A stretch of 64,000 bases of DNA from Elmis aenea (Eukaryota; Arthropoda; Insecta; Coleoptera; Elmidae). A program made the translations under genes and the position numbers. Positions 34,566 to 46,765 of this stretch are shown piece after piece (position 1 is the first letter of the stretch; each line of letters opens with the position of its first letter). The notes beneath the pieces were generated by a model that was given only the letters and a program-made list of their open reading frames with translations, ran no database searches and was not told the DNA's origin. The stretch is taken from positions 8,766,544 through 8,830,543 of the forward strand of contig OX393582.1 of assembly GCA_947652605.1 (NCBI GenBank), given 5' to 3'.

Positions 34566-34795
34566 TATTTTTTAAATGTAGTTAGCGCATATTGTCAATT
34601 ATTCTATTGTTAATCTAATTTTTAGAAGAAGTTCTACTGTCTTTTTAAATTACTTAAATGTTTAAAAAAAAGCTGAGAGCTTTTAGCTCAAGTTTTTTTA
34701 AAAATGCAAATTTTACGAAAACGGTTAACGTTAGACCCGTATAACCTTGAATATTTTTTAAAGTATATTTTAAGAGGAATCCAAAAATGTAAAAA

Positions 34796-34984
34796 TATAC
34801 AGGGTGTTTTTTTGAGTTTCAAAGTTTGAGTCCGTTTCCGATTGAACCGGAAGTCGTATGGCAACCTCAATATTTTCATCGAATCCGAAAAATATCATAA
34901 CGTTCACATACAAAATTTCATTGTTATATCTGCAATAGTATGCTAGATATTTGTCTGTTTCCATACTTTTGCGCAACCCTGTAT
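34796..34984. mobile_element. 189-bp TACAGGGTG-ended MITE
   Basis: Begins TATACAGGGTG and ends CAACCCTGTATG. The interior contains GAGTCCGTTTC, GAACCGGAAGTCG and TTTGTCTGTTTCC, which recur in order at 62064-62244. The ORFs across it are shadows. Confidence 0.75.
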
Positions 34985-35060
34985 GTTCATAACGCTTGTT
35001 ATACTACGTAGCTTTCTGAATTTTGTAACATACTGATGTAGATTAATACATTTTGTCAGC

Positions 35061-35456
35061 GTGTGTCCTCCATACTCTATTTACTCTTCTAAACTGTCTG
35101 TAAAAACTGATTTCGTAACCATAGATCAATTTGCAACTATTGACCAATTGTTAGCCACCTCATTGTTGCACAATATTAATAAAATAACAAACTACAAGTT
35201 ACCAATCACGGGTTTAAACATACCTGCACGACAGACTACGTTAGTTCTCAAGCTCCTTAGATTTTTTTTCACCCCCAATTTTATTTCGCTGACCGCGTTG
35301 TGTGTAGATCCAACGATAAGAAAATTAGATCACAAAGTGAAGTTTGTCTACACCTTGAAGTCGTTTTTTATGATCACTAAACTTTTACATAATAATGACA
35401 TAAAACGCAGTTCACATGAAATTAATTGCAATAAAATTATTACCAAATATAAGTGA
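35061..35456 (+). other. 131-codon ORF, not recognised
   Basis: A GTG-initiated frame with no recognisable domain (contains LLATSLLHNINKITNYKLPI). In DNA this AT-rich, 131 codons is longer than most chance frames, but composition is ordinary and there is no promoter, splice or homolog evidence in the window. It may be a coding remnant of an unidentified element. Confidence 0.2.
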
Positions 35457-36179
35457 TCTTGGTACTTTTTAAAAGTTATCTTAACGATGTTTTATAATGA
35501 GCTAATCAACATAATCTTTGCTCGGCTTAATAATAATTAAGTATGTCACCCGTAAAGGAACAACTGCCATCAGCCATATATGTAGTTGATATTAACCAAA
35601 AAGTTCATTAGGCATCTTAATACAGCTAATACACTCATTTATATTTTGTCAAAAATTACATGACCCTAATGAAGTATTTAAATATTTTACATTAATTTCG
35701 TTATTGGGCAATAATTTAATACTCCTTTAGAGTTGTTTGCCGACTCTCCAGTACAGTGTCCTGACAGGAACTATTAAAAAAAAACAACTTTCATAACTCA
35801 CCGAGTCTCTCGATGCTGTTTGCTATAAAAATGAAAAAGTCTCGCCATTAATTGCAGTCAATATTTAAATAACGTAAAATGTTACTTAATCCTGCGTCCA
35901 CCGAAATATAATGCTGCTAGAACCAGGGACTAAAAACGAAAAAAATTTCGTTCGTTTCTGTTCGGAATGAAACGAAATATATCATTTTCGTTCTTTTCGT
36001 TCTCACCTAAAAAATTCCTTTTTCGTTTTCGTGTTTTACGTTTTTTTTTGTCCTCAAAAATCGAGGACTTTAATTTTTTTTCAAGTCACTACAACCCTCT
36101 GTTAATACGATAACAATATTTGCGTCTTCACTAAATTAAAAACGATGACGATGGTTTTTAAAGTTTTGATGCTCACTGA
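35457..36179. other. Unassigned AT-rich DNA
   Basis: Mostly featureless. 35930-36050 is rich in TTCGTT and AACGAA words in both orientations after CAGGGACTAAAAACG, which could be a decayed hAT-type MITE; boundaries cannot be defined. Confidence 0.35.
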
Positions 36180-37060
36180 CAGCATATTTTATACTGACGA
36201 ACCGCCAAACAGTTGGTTTTCCAGTTTTTTAAAACCTCTTCGAGATATATTTTGAAGAGGGTTTGTGATGTCCCTTTGACGATATAAAACCTGATGTTAT
36301 TTGTTTTCGGACATTAATTGTTATTGTAGCTTGGTTATAAAGCGTTTTGACAGCGTTAATCAATTCGACATTAATGTTAGTTCCTTCCAAAGTTTGCCAG
36401 AGCTTACTTAGAGGAACATTGTCGTATGCTTTTCTTAAATCCACAAACTTTTTTTCAATAGGTAACATGGGTTAGGGAAAACACATGGTCAGTTGTTGTC
36501 CTCCCTGCTCGGAAGTCTGACTGTTCTTTAGTTTCCATGTCTTGTTATTCTTTTTCTATTCTGTTTTTTTTATAATTTTACCCTATAGTCTACTCATGGA
36601 TATCGTAACTGCTATTCGCGGTAGTTTTCGCATTTATTTTTGTCACTCTGTTTTTATATGGTTGTTATATATGATACTTTATATTCTTCGGGAATTTCCT
36701 TTATACTGATACAATTTTGAAATAACACTTTGAGGTGTTCGTATAGTTTGTTCCATATTTTATCAGTTCTCCTGGTATATATCCTGGTCCAGTGGCCTTT
36801 TCGTTCTTTAATATTTTGCATATTTTTGTAAATTCTTCCAGACTAAGTCTATTACAGTTATATTTTGTCTGTCCGAATTTTGATGTTCCAGAAATTCTTT
36901 TTTCTCTTCTAGCAATTCTTTAAAATATTCTTGCCAGTCTGGTGGTTTTATCATTAATATTATATCTTTACCCTTGTTGTTCCTCATATTTTTATTAGTC
37001 TCCAGCTCTCTGAGCTACACTATCTTCTTTGATATACCTATTTATGTGTATTTTGGAAAT
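36180..37060 (-). pseudogene. Decayed LINE reverse transcriptase (RTE-like)
   Basis: Minus strand. The upstream part (36760-36980) translates to pieces such as PPDWQEYFKELLEEKREF and GYIPGELI. The best frame (36229-36468) has KKFVDLRKAYDNVPLSKLW, the palm-domain motif of non-LTR reverse transcriptases, then INVELINAVKTLYNQATITI and TSGFISSKG. The expected continuation LFKIYLEEVLKNWK is present in the next frame at about 36205-36255, proving a frameshift. The YXDD active site and both termini are absent. It is distinct from the plus-strand LINE at 37700. Confidence 0.85.
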
Positions 37061-37699
37061 TTTTATTCTTGTACAAAATTGTATGTCCATAAGTCTACAA
37101 ATTTATCTATTTAACGAAGTACAATTTGGACACCATTTTTTTAAATATCATTGTTCTGCCTGCTATTTATACTGCATGCCATTAGATACACCCGTTCTTG
37201 CAATTCATTGCTAATAGTGTTTTTGGAATGTATTAAAAAATTAATGAGAAAAAAGTGTGCAATGGGTTGAAACTGCTTTCTTTAATGTTCCTTTTTTCTA
37301 ATGCAAACGGGACATATGAACACCTAACGCAAGTAGTTTAACGTATTTTAAATAGACCACAAAAATTTAAAAATGCAGATTGTAGAATAATTACAGGTAT
37401 ACAAACAAAAACTTGCGCTGAATTTGACAAAAAAAAAGCCTATTTATGTTAAAGACTGCAGTAACCTGTAAAATATTTCTTACCTTATAAAGTTATTGAC
37501 GGGTGAAGCCATGACCTAGATGGGCAACGCATTTAAAAAAAATATGGCACGGGAATTTACACTTTGAGTCGTGGCTAAACGGCGAGTGGTTAATAAACAT
37601 CAGGTGATCTTCCATCACGACATTTTTTAATGTGTTGTGGACTGTGGAGTGCAACTTAGAACAGGCAGAAGGTAGTTTAATTCATATTTAAATTTAAGT
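37061..37699. other. Unassigned DNA between two LINE remnants
   Basis: No supported feature; short ORFs only. Confidence 0.4.
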
Positions 37700-39760
37700 A
37701 CGAAAAAACGATAAATATTGCAAGAACCCAAAATGAACAATCGGCAGAGTTTGAAATAAAAGAGGGCTTAAAACAAAGATGCGTGCTCAGTTCATTATTA
37801 TTCTCAGTAGCTATAGAGTCCCGCAAGGATCAATCTTAGGCTCTTATACATACTGTAGGTACAGAAATGATCTTCCAGATTTTGTCAAAACTTCCCTTAT
37901 ACAATTTGCCGTTGACACATCTGCTATTATTAGTGACTCAGATTCCAAAAACTCTGAATAAAAACTCTTTGACTGTTTAGGCCAACTCCAACATTGGTTT
38001 ACGTTAAATAATTTAACCTTAAACGTCAATAAAACCCAAGTTATAAAAATTTCACAAAGTAAAATAACCTCCGACTTAAAATTTCAAAATAATTCCTAAA
38101 GTATAAATGTTGTTAATAAAATATCTTTTCTTGGTTTATGTATTGACTCTCTGGACGGTCATACCACATCGAACGCCTGTCACAAAGCCTGTCACGGTAC
38201 CCTTTTGCACTAAAAAACCCAAAAAAATTGGTCAATGCAAACGCAGTCAAAACTGCATATCATGCATATGTCGAATGTAGGTTACGCTATGCTGTAATTT
38301 TTTGGGGTAACGCTAGTGACTCAGAACGCCTCTTTATTATACAAAAGCGATGTATAAGAAATATATTTGGTTTAAACTACCGAGATCACTGTAAAGTAAA
38401 GACACTTTTCGTGACAATGAAATATTAACCTTTTACGGCCTATTTATCCTCGATGCCATCCTTTTCGTAAAAAATAATGTAGATCTGTTCGAAGAGAATA
38501 TAAGAAATCATGCAGCCATACCCGACATAAAAAAACCTAAAACCCGATTGCTTCAAATATACCTATTTTCAAAAAAATGTTGCCTCCACAATTATTGCTA
38601 TATATATAATAAATTTAACACATCATCTGAGAGTATAATAAATCTTCCCACCCGCGAATTGAAGAAGAAATTAGGAAAAGTTCTGATTTCTACAGCTTAC
38701 TATGGAGTACCTACCTAAGCGAATATTTAAATGATGCTTCCTTTATAAAATGTTATATTTAAATATCATTTTTCTGTGTTTTTTCTTTTTATTAACTATG
38801 TATATTATTGTAATGTACGTAAATTATTATTGTGACAAGTTCTACACCTTTTTTGGGATATTCAGAACAAATAAAGATTATTGTTATTATTATTATTAGA
38901 TGGGGTAATTAAGGAAGGAAAACAAAAAATGACACCACTGGAGGCAACTGAAATGGAAAAAACATAACTGAGTCAATGTTCGCAGAAAACATGGTCTTAG
39001 TTGCGGAAACAGAAAAAAATCTGCAACATAATCTAAAAAATCTAAACCAGGAATTGGAAAAAATCAAGATGAAAATAAATATCTACCCAAAAAAACAAAC
39101 TTAAACTATATGATCGTTACTAGAGAACAAAGGGCATAACATCACTTTAAATGGGCTTAGGTTGGAACAGGCCGAAAGCTTTAAATATTTAGGAGTGAAT
39201 AGAGCAAAATGGAGGAATGGACAATAAAATAAGCGAAAGAACAGGAAATGTGGGAAGAATATTGAACAGTTTAAGACAACATTTCTTGGAAATAAAGAAG
39301 TCCCAAAACAAACAAAAGTGGAAGTGGTAAAAAAGATAGTAATAAAAATAGTAGCTGAGTGTATGCAAAAATGAGATTTCTAAGAAAAATCCAAGGAAAA
39401 AGCAAAGAAGAAAAAATCAGAAATGAAACATACAGAGAACAATTGAAGGTAAAATCAGTTGAAACAAAAATACAAGAAAACAGCTGGGATGTTTGGGTCA
39501 CATTTATAGGATGAAAGAAGAAAGGTTAACCAGAAAAGCCTATGAAGCAAGAATAAATGGAAAAAACAAAAGAGGTAGACCGAGAAAGTCCTGGCAAGAC
39601 GAAGTTAAAAAGCAGCAACGGATAGAAACATTAAATGGAAAGACATAAAAAGGCTAGCACAAGACAGAAAAACATGGAAAAATGTTAGCACAACACAACT
39701 CAACAGTCCCACACCTATCGGTAGAAGGACTCATGACTAAATAAATAAATGAACAATCCA
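37700..39760 (+). mobile_element. 5'-truncated LINE, interrupted by a second LINE
   Basis: Plus-strand translation starts with INIARTQNEQSAEFEIKEG and CVLSSLLFSVAIE, breaks at about 37811, and resumes at about 38897 with DGVIKEGKQKMTPLEATE, then LRKQKK, ISERTGNVGRILNSLRQHFL, MRFLRKIQGKSKEE, DRNIKWKDIKRLAQDRKTW and TTQLNSP. This is the order of reverse transcriptase, thumb and C-terminal region of an insect LINE, with many stops. The tail CTCATGACTAAATAAATAAA at about 39730 probably marks the 3' end. Confidence 0.85.
37811..38896 (+). mobile_element. Jockey/CR1-like LINE nested in the first LINE
   Basis: It begins inside the RT with YRVPQGSILG and YRNDLPDFVKTSLIQ, and has FAVD where FADD is expected, so the catalytic site is mutated. 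It continues with HAYVECRLRYAVIFWGNAS, FIIQKRCIRNIFGLNYRDHC and YGLFILDAILFVKNN-like sequence across frameshifts. It ends with AACAAATAAAGATTATTGTT and an ATT repeat. Only the RT C-terminus and thumb remain. The flanking halves of the host LINE are contiguous in frame when it is removed. Confidence 0.85.
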
Positions 39761-42739
39761 ACTAATACTCTTATTATTACTGAAGACAATTGCAAAACGA
39801 CCAATAAATAAAGCAATATCGTTACCAACACAAAGAAAATTAAGATATCTACGAATAGCTCGTGATTTTACATTTAAATTATGAATGTTATAAACTATGA
39901 AGCAATCGATTCACCTGTCAATGGCCTAATCAATACTGATAGCGATCAATACCAGCGATATGCCCTAATTCATCCAAAGCCTACTCGCTCCAAATCTCCG
40001 TAACAAAGTCGCTCAAGCGAACGAATCATGTGACATCTAATACAGCTCGCGTAAGGTTTCATCGTGAATACTGAATACTGAACTAACCCGATGTAGTTGA
40101 ACTACTTATTCTAATACAATGCATTTTTTTCATATTACGCGTGAAAGTGAGTCCATTTTTCGTTTTCAATTAACGAGATGAAAGCAAAGCAATGTATTTT
40201 AACTGTGTACCATTCAGACACTGCAACGGGTTTAAGGTTAGAGGATCTGTTTATTTTTATTGACACCGTTTTCAATGTTATTTATGTTTGTTTCGTGTTT
40301 TACGCGGCTTGTCAGATATATGAGCGTTGCGTTTGCGTTTGATAACTTTCCCGTCCGTGTGATATAAGTGAACGATAGCTAGGATTGGTCTAGTGGGCCA
40401 TGGAGAGGCAACGGACTCCAGGAGGGGACTCCATAGGTGCTGCATTCGCTAAAGACTACGCGTGTGGGAGGCATAAATTAGCTAAATGTTAGGTAGGGCA
40501 ATTATAACTATTAAAATTACGTTTATATTCGCTATTACCTGGAACGGATAGTCTTAAATAAAATTGTTGAGGATATTTGAGAAGCTACTTGTTATAACTG
40601 TGGTTTTCCTTGTTCTTGTTGAGCGACAGTTTTAAATTCAAGACTTGTTTCTGTTGCCCATTCATTAAAACAAGTTTACATTCTCGTATCATGTCGTATC
40701 ACTAAGTTTACGTCTCATTTTCGTCGCCATATCTTGTAGCATTAGGCTATGACAAGTAATTTCTAAATTCGGATTATTAATGATGGAGTTAGACAATTAT
40801 ACTAAAGATTCTTGTAAGTTGTTTAATCTCGAATCGCTTATAAATATGAACGGGATATTCTAAATTAATCTTATATGACAAGTATTCACAACAACATTTA
40901 AAAATAAATGTACCACATGAACATTTTAGTTGCAAAAATAAATATACCAAATTCTTAGCTTCTGTAAATAGACTAGAACAGTAAGTTGTTTAAAAATGCA
41001 TTTTAGAAATAAAGTATCGTCAACCTTTTACCATTAACTTCAAGAATAAAAGACTGTTGCAATCAAGAGCACAGCAGTGGTTTCTTCACATGTCAAAAAT
41101 AAAAAAATCAATGTTCATATTTTTGTTTTTTTTTTCTCTACCGAACAAAACTTAAGCCAAACATTACCATAGATACTTTAAATTAAATTTGTCTCACAAA
41201 TACAATTAATTACTTTTTTTATCGTCCAATGTTAATGCATCGACTCATTGATCACCTCCTGAATAGCGCTCGAAAAAGAATTGTTTGTGGATTATTTTCA
41301 AAAAAACGGTTAATTTTGTATAGTTTTTTTGTAATGGAGGTTCAAGGCCGAGGTGGGTATAGTAATTTAATGTATTTAATTATTAATTATGTTATATTTT
41401 TTAGTAGTTATTGGTGTGCTAAGATATTGCATTTATTTGTCATTTTGTTTTGCAACATTATTTTTTAATTTAAGTTTTTGGTGGTGTGCCCTCGCGTGCC
41501 CTTAAATATTAAAAATAAATGATCCTTTAAACTTTAAAGTATTAGTTTTAATTACCTTCCTGCTCTTTTTCCACATAAAAATCAAGATTGCCATGGAAAA
41601 TAAACAGCGATATTAAAACAAATGTAATGTTAAATAATCATACTAGGTGGGTAATAGTCATAATATGAATGTACTTTACAGCAAAAAGGATTAAAATATT
41701 TACATATGTCGATTTACATTATTTCCAGTTAACACAAATATTACATTAGACAAGCAAGGGTCAAAATAAAACAATTATTGAAGTCGGTTATTGTTTTAAT
41801 TTTCCATTGCAATCTTGATTTTTATCTTAAAATTTTGCATTTATTTAGGTTATTTAGCTTATTTTTGAAAATAGACATATAAAATATTATATCATTGCAA
41901 AGAGAAACAAATAATCTTTAGATCTAAGTCATCTCCTACTACGACTGACATTTAAAAAATAGTTGTTTTGTCAAATATCTAGCACGGTAATTTATAAATA
42001 AAAATAAGACTATCGTCATCTTATAGCAAAAAAAATCTGCAAAACATTTTTCCTTTGGCGTTTTTGTGTAATCGCAACAATAGCCGAGATATTTAAGTTT
42101 AAAAATTTTGACCGATTTCGGTTTTTTCGTTATATCAAGCCATGAAATTTTTAAACAAAACAAGATCTTGTTTAAAATACACTCTTAAATAGCTAACTTT
42201 GTCCCATTTAACTAACCTTGTATTTTCATTATTTACGGAGATAGCAATAGTGTCCCATGGAAAAGTGAAACACCCTGTGTAAGAATTTTTCATTTCATAA
42301 TAAATGATACATATTAGTTCACATGCCGTCTGTCTGTCGCTTGTGTAAAGAAAATTATAATGCATTTTTGCAACTTCATGTGTTTAACGCGTTGATATTA
42401 CTGGTATTTACTAGAAGTTTAAGACTATAGATTATTTAAGCAACATTCACATAAAGACTGAATTGTTACTCACTGACCTAAGTTGATTATTAATTGCAAA
42501 GCACTTGTTTACGAAATCAGGCAACCTTTGTTTATAAATATCTAACAAAATCAGCCAGATCACGGTTATTTTTGGCAACAAATGCATAAAGCTTTATATG
42601 TATTTAAGAAAACTTACAAAAATTCTCTTTCATATAACATCATGGCCTACTTGACTTCCTACTTTAAAAAATATAAATTCACTTCATATCTCAAAAGTTA
42701 AGGTCGTTCAAAAATGTTGTAATTTTTTTTTAAGGACAA
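39761..42739. other. AT-rich DNA with little annotation
   Basis: Apart from the exon-like island at 40340-40500, I see only short ORFs, a 14-bp palindrome AACAAGATCTTGTT at about 42158, and an AACACCCTGTG end at about 42270 that may be a TACAGGGTG-family remnant. Confidence 0.4.
40401..40490 (+). other. Exon-like ORF with good start context
   Basis: GGGCCATGG is a favourable initiation context. The frame MERQRTPGGDSIGAAFAKDY continues ACGRHKLAKC to a stop. The surrounding 40290-40500 is distinctly less AT-rich than its neighbours. It could be a first coding exon (possible donor GTGCTG after ACTCCATAG) or simply a unique island. I do not recognise the protein. Confidence 0.22.
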
Positions 42740-42744
42740 AACTG

Positions 42745-43595
42745 TTTATAAATGGACGCAATCTACCTAGTAGGCTATGACCAATTTAAATTTCTTACTT
42801 TTTTCTCATTCCAAATATGCAAGAGTTGATACTGGTAGGCAAGTTACGACGGTTTTATTTTTTTTTTTTTAAGGAAAAACAGTAAGCTGTGAAAACAAAA
42901 AAAAACAAAGTCCACTAAACCTTTTAATACTCATGTGGTACAAGTTACGTAGGTTTTTTAATTTGTTGTGATAAGCATTATAAACTTTGTTGTTATTTAA
43001 TGTCCAAATGTTTATCATGTTTATCTCAACAACAAATTACCAAACATTCGAATCTTGTACCAAATGTGTTTTATAAGGTTTCACACCTTGTTTCTTTTTT
43101 GCTTTCACAGACTACTATATTTCTTTAAAAAAAAAAAAAAACACAAACTTAAAAACCTTCGTAACTTGCGTATTATTATAAGTAACTATAGCAACGCTCA
43201 TTAATTTGGAATGAAAAATGAATGAGATTTAAATAGGTAGGTGTAGCCAACTACAGCTTCCATTTAAAAAAAAAGTAGGTTTGTGTCCTAGCTTTTAACG
43301 GCGGGCGAACATTTTCTTTTAGTGCAATCAAATGTTGCTTAACAATATATAAAAATAATCTTTATACATTTTTTCGATATTTACAAAAATAACGGAGATA
43401 TAACATTGGGTATAAAAAAAGAAGAAAAACGACTTTCTTCCAATAACTTAGAAACCGGAATTGATACAATATTTATGAAAACGGCTCCAAGTTTTTCTCA
43501 AAAAACTGCACATTTTTGGTAATTTAACCGTTTCTCTATCTTGAATATTAAGCGAGATACCCATGTAATCCCATCAAATTTGGACCATCCTGTAC
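42745..43595. mobile_element. Foldback related to 53069-53712
   Basis: GGCTATGACCAATTTAAATT with TCATTCCAAATATGCAAG on the left is inverted against AATGAGATTTAAATAGGT on the right, with the centre near 43000. The right part (CGTTTCTCTATCTTGAATAT, AAGCGAGATACCCATGTAAT, TTTGGACCATCCTGTAC) matches the right arm of the element at 53069. The left terminus is not preserved. Confidence 0.65.
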
Positions 43596-44030
43596 ATTAA
43601 ATAAAATTTAAATATATAAATTAATATGATGATGAACCTAAAATTATTTAATCAAATCACTTGAAATCAAGATAAAACATTTTACTGAAGAGAGAAGTAG
43701 TGGGGTTTGTTGTGTCTCGTGCATCGAAGTCACTTGGTATTACGTTGTAATCTGATCTATCTCTCATAGTATGCGACTTAAAATTATGAAATAAATTTTT
43801 TACATATGTTATGTTTCAAAAATGTTTGTCATAAGTAAATTATTAAGTTTTGCTTATTTACTTATATCATCTAGCATCTAGCTAATGAAGAAAATGTATG
43901 CATCCAACGATTTCGCCAGCCAATCATTGCGGTAACTGTATTGAACGTTATCGTTGCATTTTTGTTTTATTGTTACACGTGAGTAATTATAGAACATGAA
44001 ACGAGTTATAATGAATGCGGTGTATTTTTA

Positions 44031-44153
44031 ACAGGAGCACGGGAGTGGTTTTATATTTTGCCCCCAGATGGGAGCGCTAGCTACCATTATTACAGTAAAT
44101 CAGCGGGTGGTGGAATTTATGAAACCACTTTAAAACGCAACTTCATTGTGCTC
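44031..44153 (+). other. Candidate internal exon
   Basis: An acceptor-like TATTTTTAACAG is followed by a GC-richer open frame GAREWFYILPPDGSASYHYY, then SKSAGGGIYETTLKRN, ending at a stop at 44153. A GTAAAT donor 60 nt in, or GTGGTG farther on, would define a small exon. The composition is protein-like and unlike the surrounding DNA. I cannot name the protein. Confidence 0.28.
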
Positions 44154-45344
44154 ATCAGCTAAAACCGCAAATTATGCAAGCCGAAGAGTACAAAATTTCT
44201 CTTTTGTTTCGTTTCTAAAGGCTTTTATTTTAATGTGCTATTATAAAACGAATGTTTTACGTAAAAAATTGTTGATAAACAAATTAAGTATATGTGAACT
44301 ACATTTCTCTTTCGTAAAGGTGCGTGACAAAAAACTGTTTAAAAAAACAAAGTATGTAAAACTTATAGCTATCAATAATTATTTTCGGACGTTTTACAGA
44401 AATACTGTGTTAAATCTTACTAATTAGAGTATCTTTCTAATTATTGAAGATAACGGTATAGCTGCTTTGCATAATCATCTGCTTTTCAAGAAACATTCAA
44501 CAGAATTTAAAGAAAATATTTGCTGTTTTGAGATATAAATCAGTATTTATTAAATCATTTTTCTATCCACACATGTAAATATAAATTTAAATGCATAGGT
44601 ATAACATTAAGATATCTGGATTTTATTAGCCAAATAATTCTTTTTTTTTACCTATTAGATTGAGGACATAATAACTCTTTGCTATGCTTCTTTCGCCATA
44701 TTTCCTTGAATTGTTACCCCCAGATGTTTAAAACTTTTAACCTGTTTCAAATGAATTTCGTAAATTCTTGCGTATTCTTCTATAGGTACCAGGCAATTCA
44801 GCATAACTTTTGCACCTCTATAACTTTGTTTTTTAACAGGAAACCTCTATAAACCTCAAACTTTTGTAAATCACAGAAAATTCGTTATAAAATGACGTTA
44901 AAACGTTTGTTCTATGATGAAATACATAGCTACATATAGGGATATCAGACCGGCGATAGTAACTTTTTTTTTAAAAACATACTAAACTATTTTGTTGTTC
45001 TAATAGAGTATTTAAAAAAAAATTAATATCTAGGTCCCTACATAAAAACATTTTTGAGAAAAATGAGTTTCAAAATTATTTTTTTATTTCAAAGTTTTAT
45101 TAGGTACCTAATCGTTCTATTTCATCAGAAAAAACACGATCGCTATGGTAATTGGCAGTTTATAACTTCTGTGATAGTGTTTTATTATTTTTTGACAAAA
45201 AACGATTATTTTGTGAGCATTAAGTCGAAAATGGACCTTCTGCTGAATTAGTTTTATGGTGTTTATTCATTGCGTCGCATACAGGATGACAACTGTGTCT
45301 GAATGCAGATGGTAAACGCTTTGAACATTAAACATTAAAATTTG

Positions 45345-45624
45345 TTATCAAGACCTGTGGACGTTCCCCCAGTAGTGCAAAACATCTAAAGGGGTCGTGA
45401 AATATCTAAAGAGGGGTGCGAAAAAAAATTGGAAATCTAAAGCAAAACTATAATAACATAAATACATACTAAAAATGACAGCAGTCAAACAAACAAAAGA
45501 TTCATAGTGAGCCTTATAGCTTGTGTTGCTGATTTCAATTTAAGTATTTGGCAGGACAAGAGGAGGGTCCAATTAAAATTTATACAAAACGTTGGCGCAA
45601 ATACAAACAGGTTGAGAACCACTG
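45345..45624. repeat. hAT-like remnant, right terminus only
   Basis: Ends AGGTTGAGAACCACTG, the common CAGTGGTTCTCAACC terminus of insect hAT MITEs; preceded by CTAAAGGGGTCGTG and AAAGAGGGGTGCG. The left terminus is degenerate (CCCAGTAGTGCAAAAC near 45370). Confidence 0.5.
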
Positions 45625-45634
45625 CATTATAATA

Positions 45635-46765
45635 TTACCGTTTATTTTTTTGTTCTTTATTTGCTAAAAATTCTTTCCAGTTCATTTTATTTATCAGGCA
45701 CATAGCAACTGTCAAAATTTTATTGTCTTTTGTGTCGTATAATATTAAGATTGCTAAGAATATCTGGATAAAAATAATTTTCAAATAAATTTTTTTTCTA
45801 AAATTTTCTATTTGTGTTTTTTTTTTTGTTGCCTGATCGCGTTTAGAAGTAAAATCTCTATCAGAATAAATTAAAAAAGCATACTGACAAGGATGGGTCA
45901 CGATATGTTGTCGTTAGAATCTGATCAAGGCTGTGTTTATTGCATCAAGAACATCAAAACTAACTGTTTTGCAGAGTTATAGGTAGGTACGTGCCACTGG
46001 CCATTTTCTTTGGAAAACTGAAAAGTTAAAAAATAAAGGTAAAATTTACGATCGCGTTGGCCATGAAACCAAATCGCGAATCCTTTGCAAGTAAAATGGG
46101 GCAAAGTTTTTGAAAAAATCTTATACAGTTCCGGAGAAAAAGGTCAAAAATGAAACCCCTGCAAAAGCGCTAGGATTTGAGAAGTTGTGGTAGTTCTGTT
46201 ATAGTTCTGTGCGACTTGCATAGGCGTTTAACATATAGGAAAACCGTTTCTGCAAGGGCCTCGTTTTTCGCGTTGTTCTCCTGAACCGTTTAAGATTTTT
46301 TTAAAAACTTTGCACCATTTTACTTGCAAAAGATGCGCAAATTGGTAAATAGAAGAATTTATATTTTATCTCTGACGGTTTCATGGCCAACGCGATCGCA
46401 AAAATTACCTTTATTATTCAACTTATCAGTTTTCCCCTATTTTGCCGAAGGAACTGGCCAGTGGCACGTATTACTCTGCAAAACATTTAGTTTTGATGTC
46501 CTTGATGCAATAAACACAGCCTTAATCAAATTGTAGCGACAACGTATCGTGACCCTTCCTTTGAGTAATTCAGGAAAACCAGTTGCTCATTCCACGTTTT
46601 TAGATTTTCTCCTAATTGCGATTCCTTTGCGAATATCATGTGATCTTCCCCACTAGTTTTACAATCGTAGTTTTTCTTAACCCACATTGACCTTAAGTAA
46701 TTTTGTTCTAAGCTCTTATTATATTTTCCTTGATAATTAAAAAGAGCGTTAAGCTTAGAACTCAT
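45635..46765 (-). pseudogene. Open frames on both sides of a MITE insertion
   Basis: Reading minus, 46765-46563 is open: MSSKLNALFNYQGKYNKSLE, then RSMWVKKNYDCKTSGEDHMI, then TWNEQLVFLNY, where the palindromic MITE begins. On the other side, 45887-45635 is open (YAFLIYSDRDFTSKRDQATK onward), with a hydrophobic helix KIIFIQIFLAILILY and a Lys-rich end. Both have natural-looking amino-acid composition and might be one gene fragment split by the MITE. Family not recognised; frame continuity across the gap was not established. Confidence 0.25.
45888..46562. mobile_element. Long palindromic MITE, copy 2
   Basis: Same family as 6622-7339: left end AAGGATGGGTCACGAT, right end ATCGTGACCCTTCCTT, arms with GCTGTGTTTATTGCATC and TACGTGCCACTGGCCATTTT. 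It is 675 bp long and diverged from copy 1 by substitutions and small deletions (one arm lacks the CTGTCAGAGACAAAAACG segment). Confidence 0.88.

Larger units (their letters stand above)
20771..34570 (-). repeat. Local tandem duplication cluster, four gene units
   Basis: The same ordered landmarks recur. AAAATACCA-type downstream DNA occurs at 20872, 24600 and 31293. Terminal exons start at 21112, 24841, 28048 and 31538. CTAAAATCGTTAAAATC occurs at 22113, 25035 and 31937, and AAGCTGCAGCCAATGTC at 22516, 28737 and 32616. First exons end at 23684, 25847, 29407 and 33279, and CTATTACCTGCCAAATTT occurs at about 26191, 30107 and 33626. Order and orientation are constant, so the units are head-to-tail on the minus strand. 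Units differ by indels and by inserted elements (22674-23188, 30918-31211). Confidence 0.88.
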
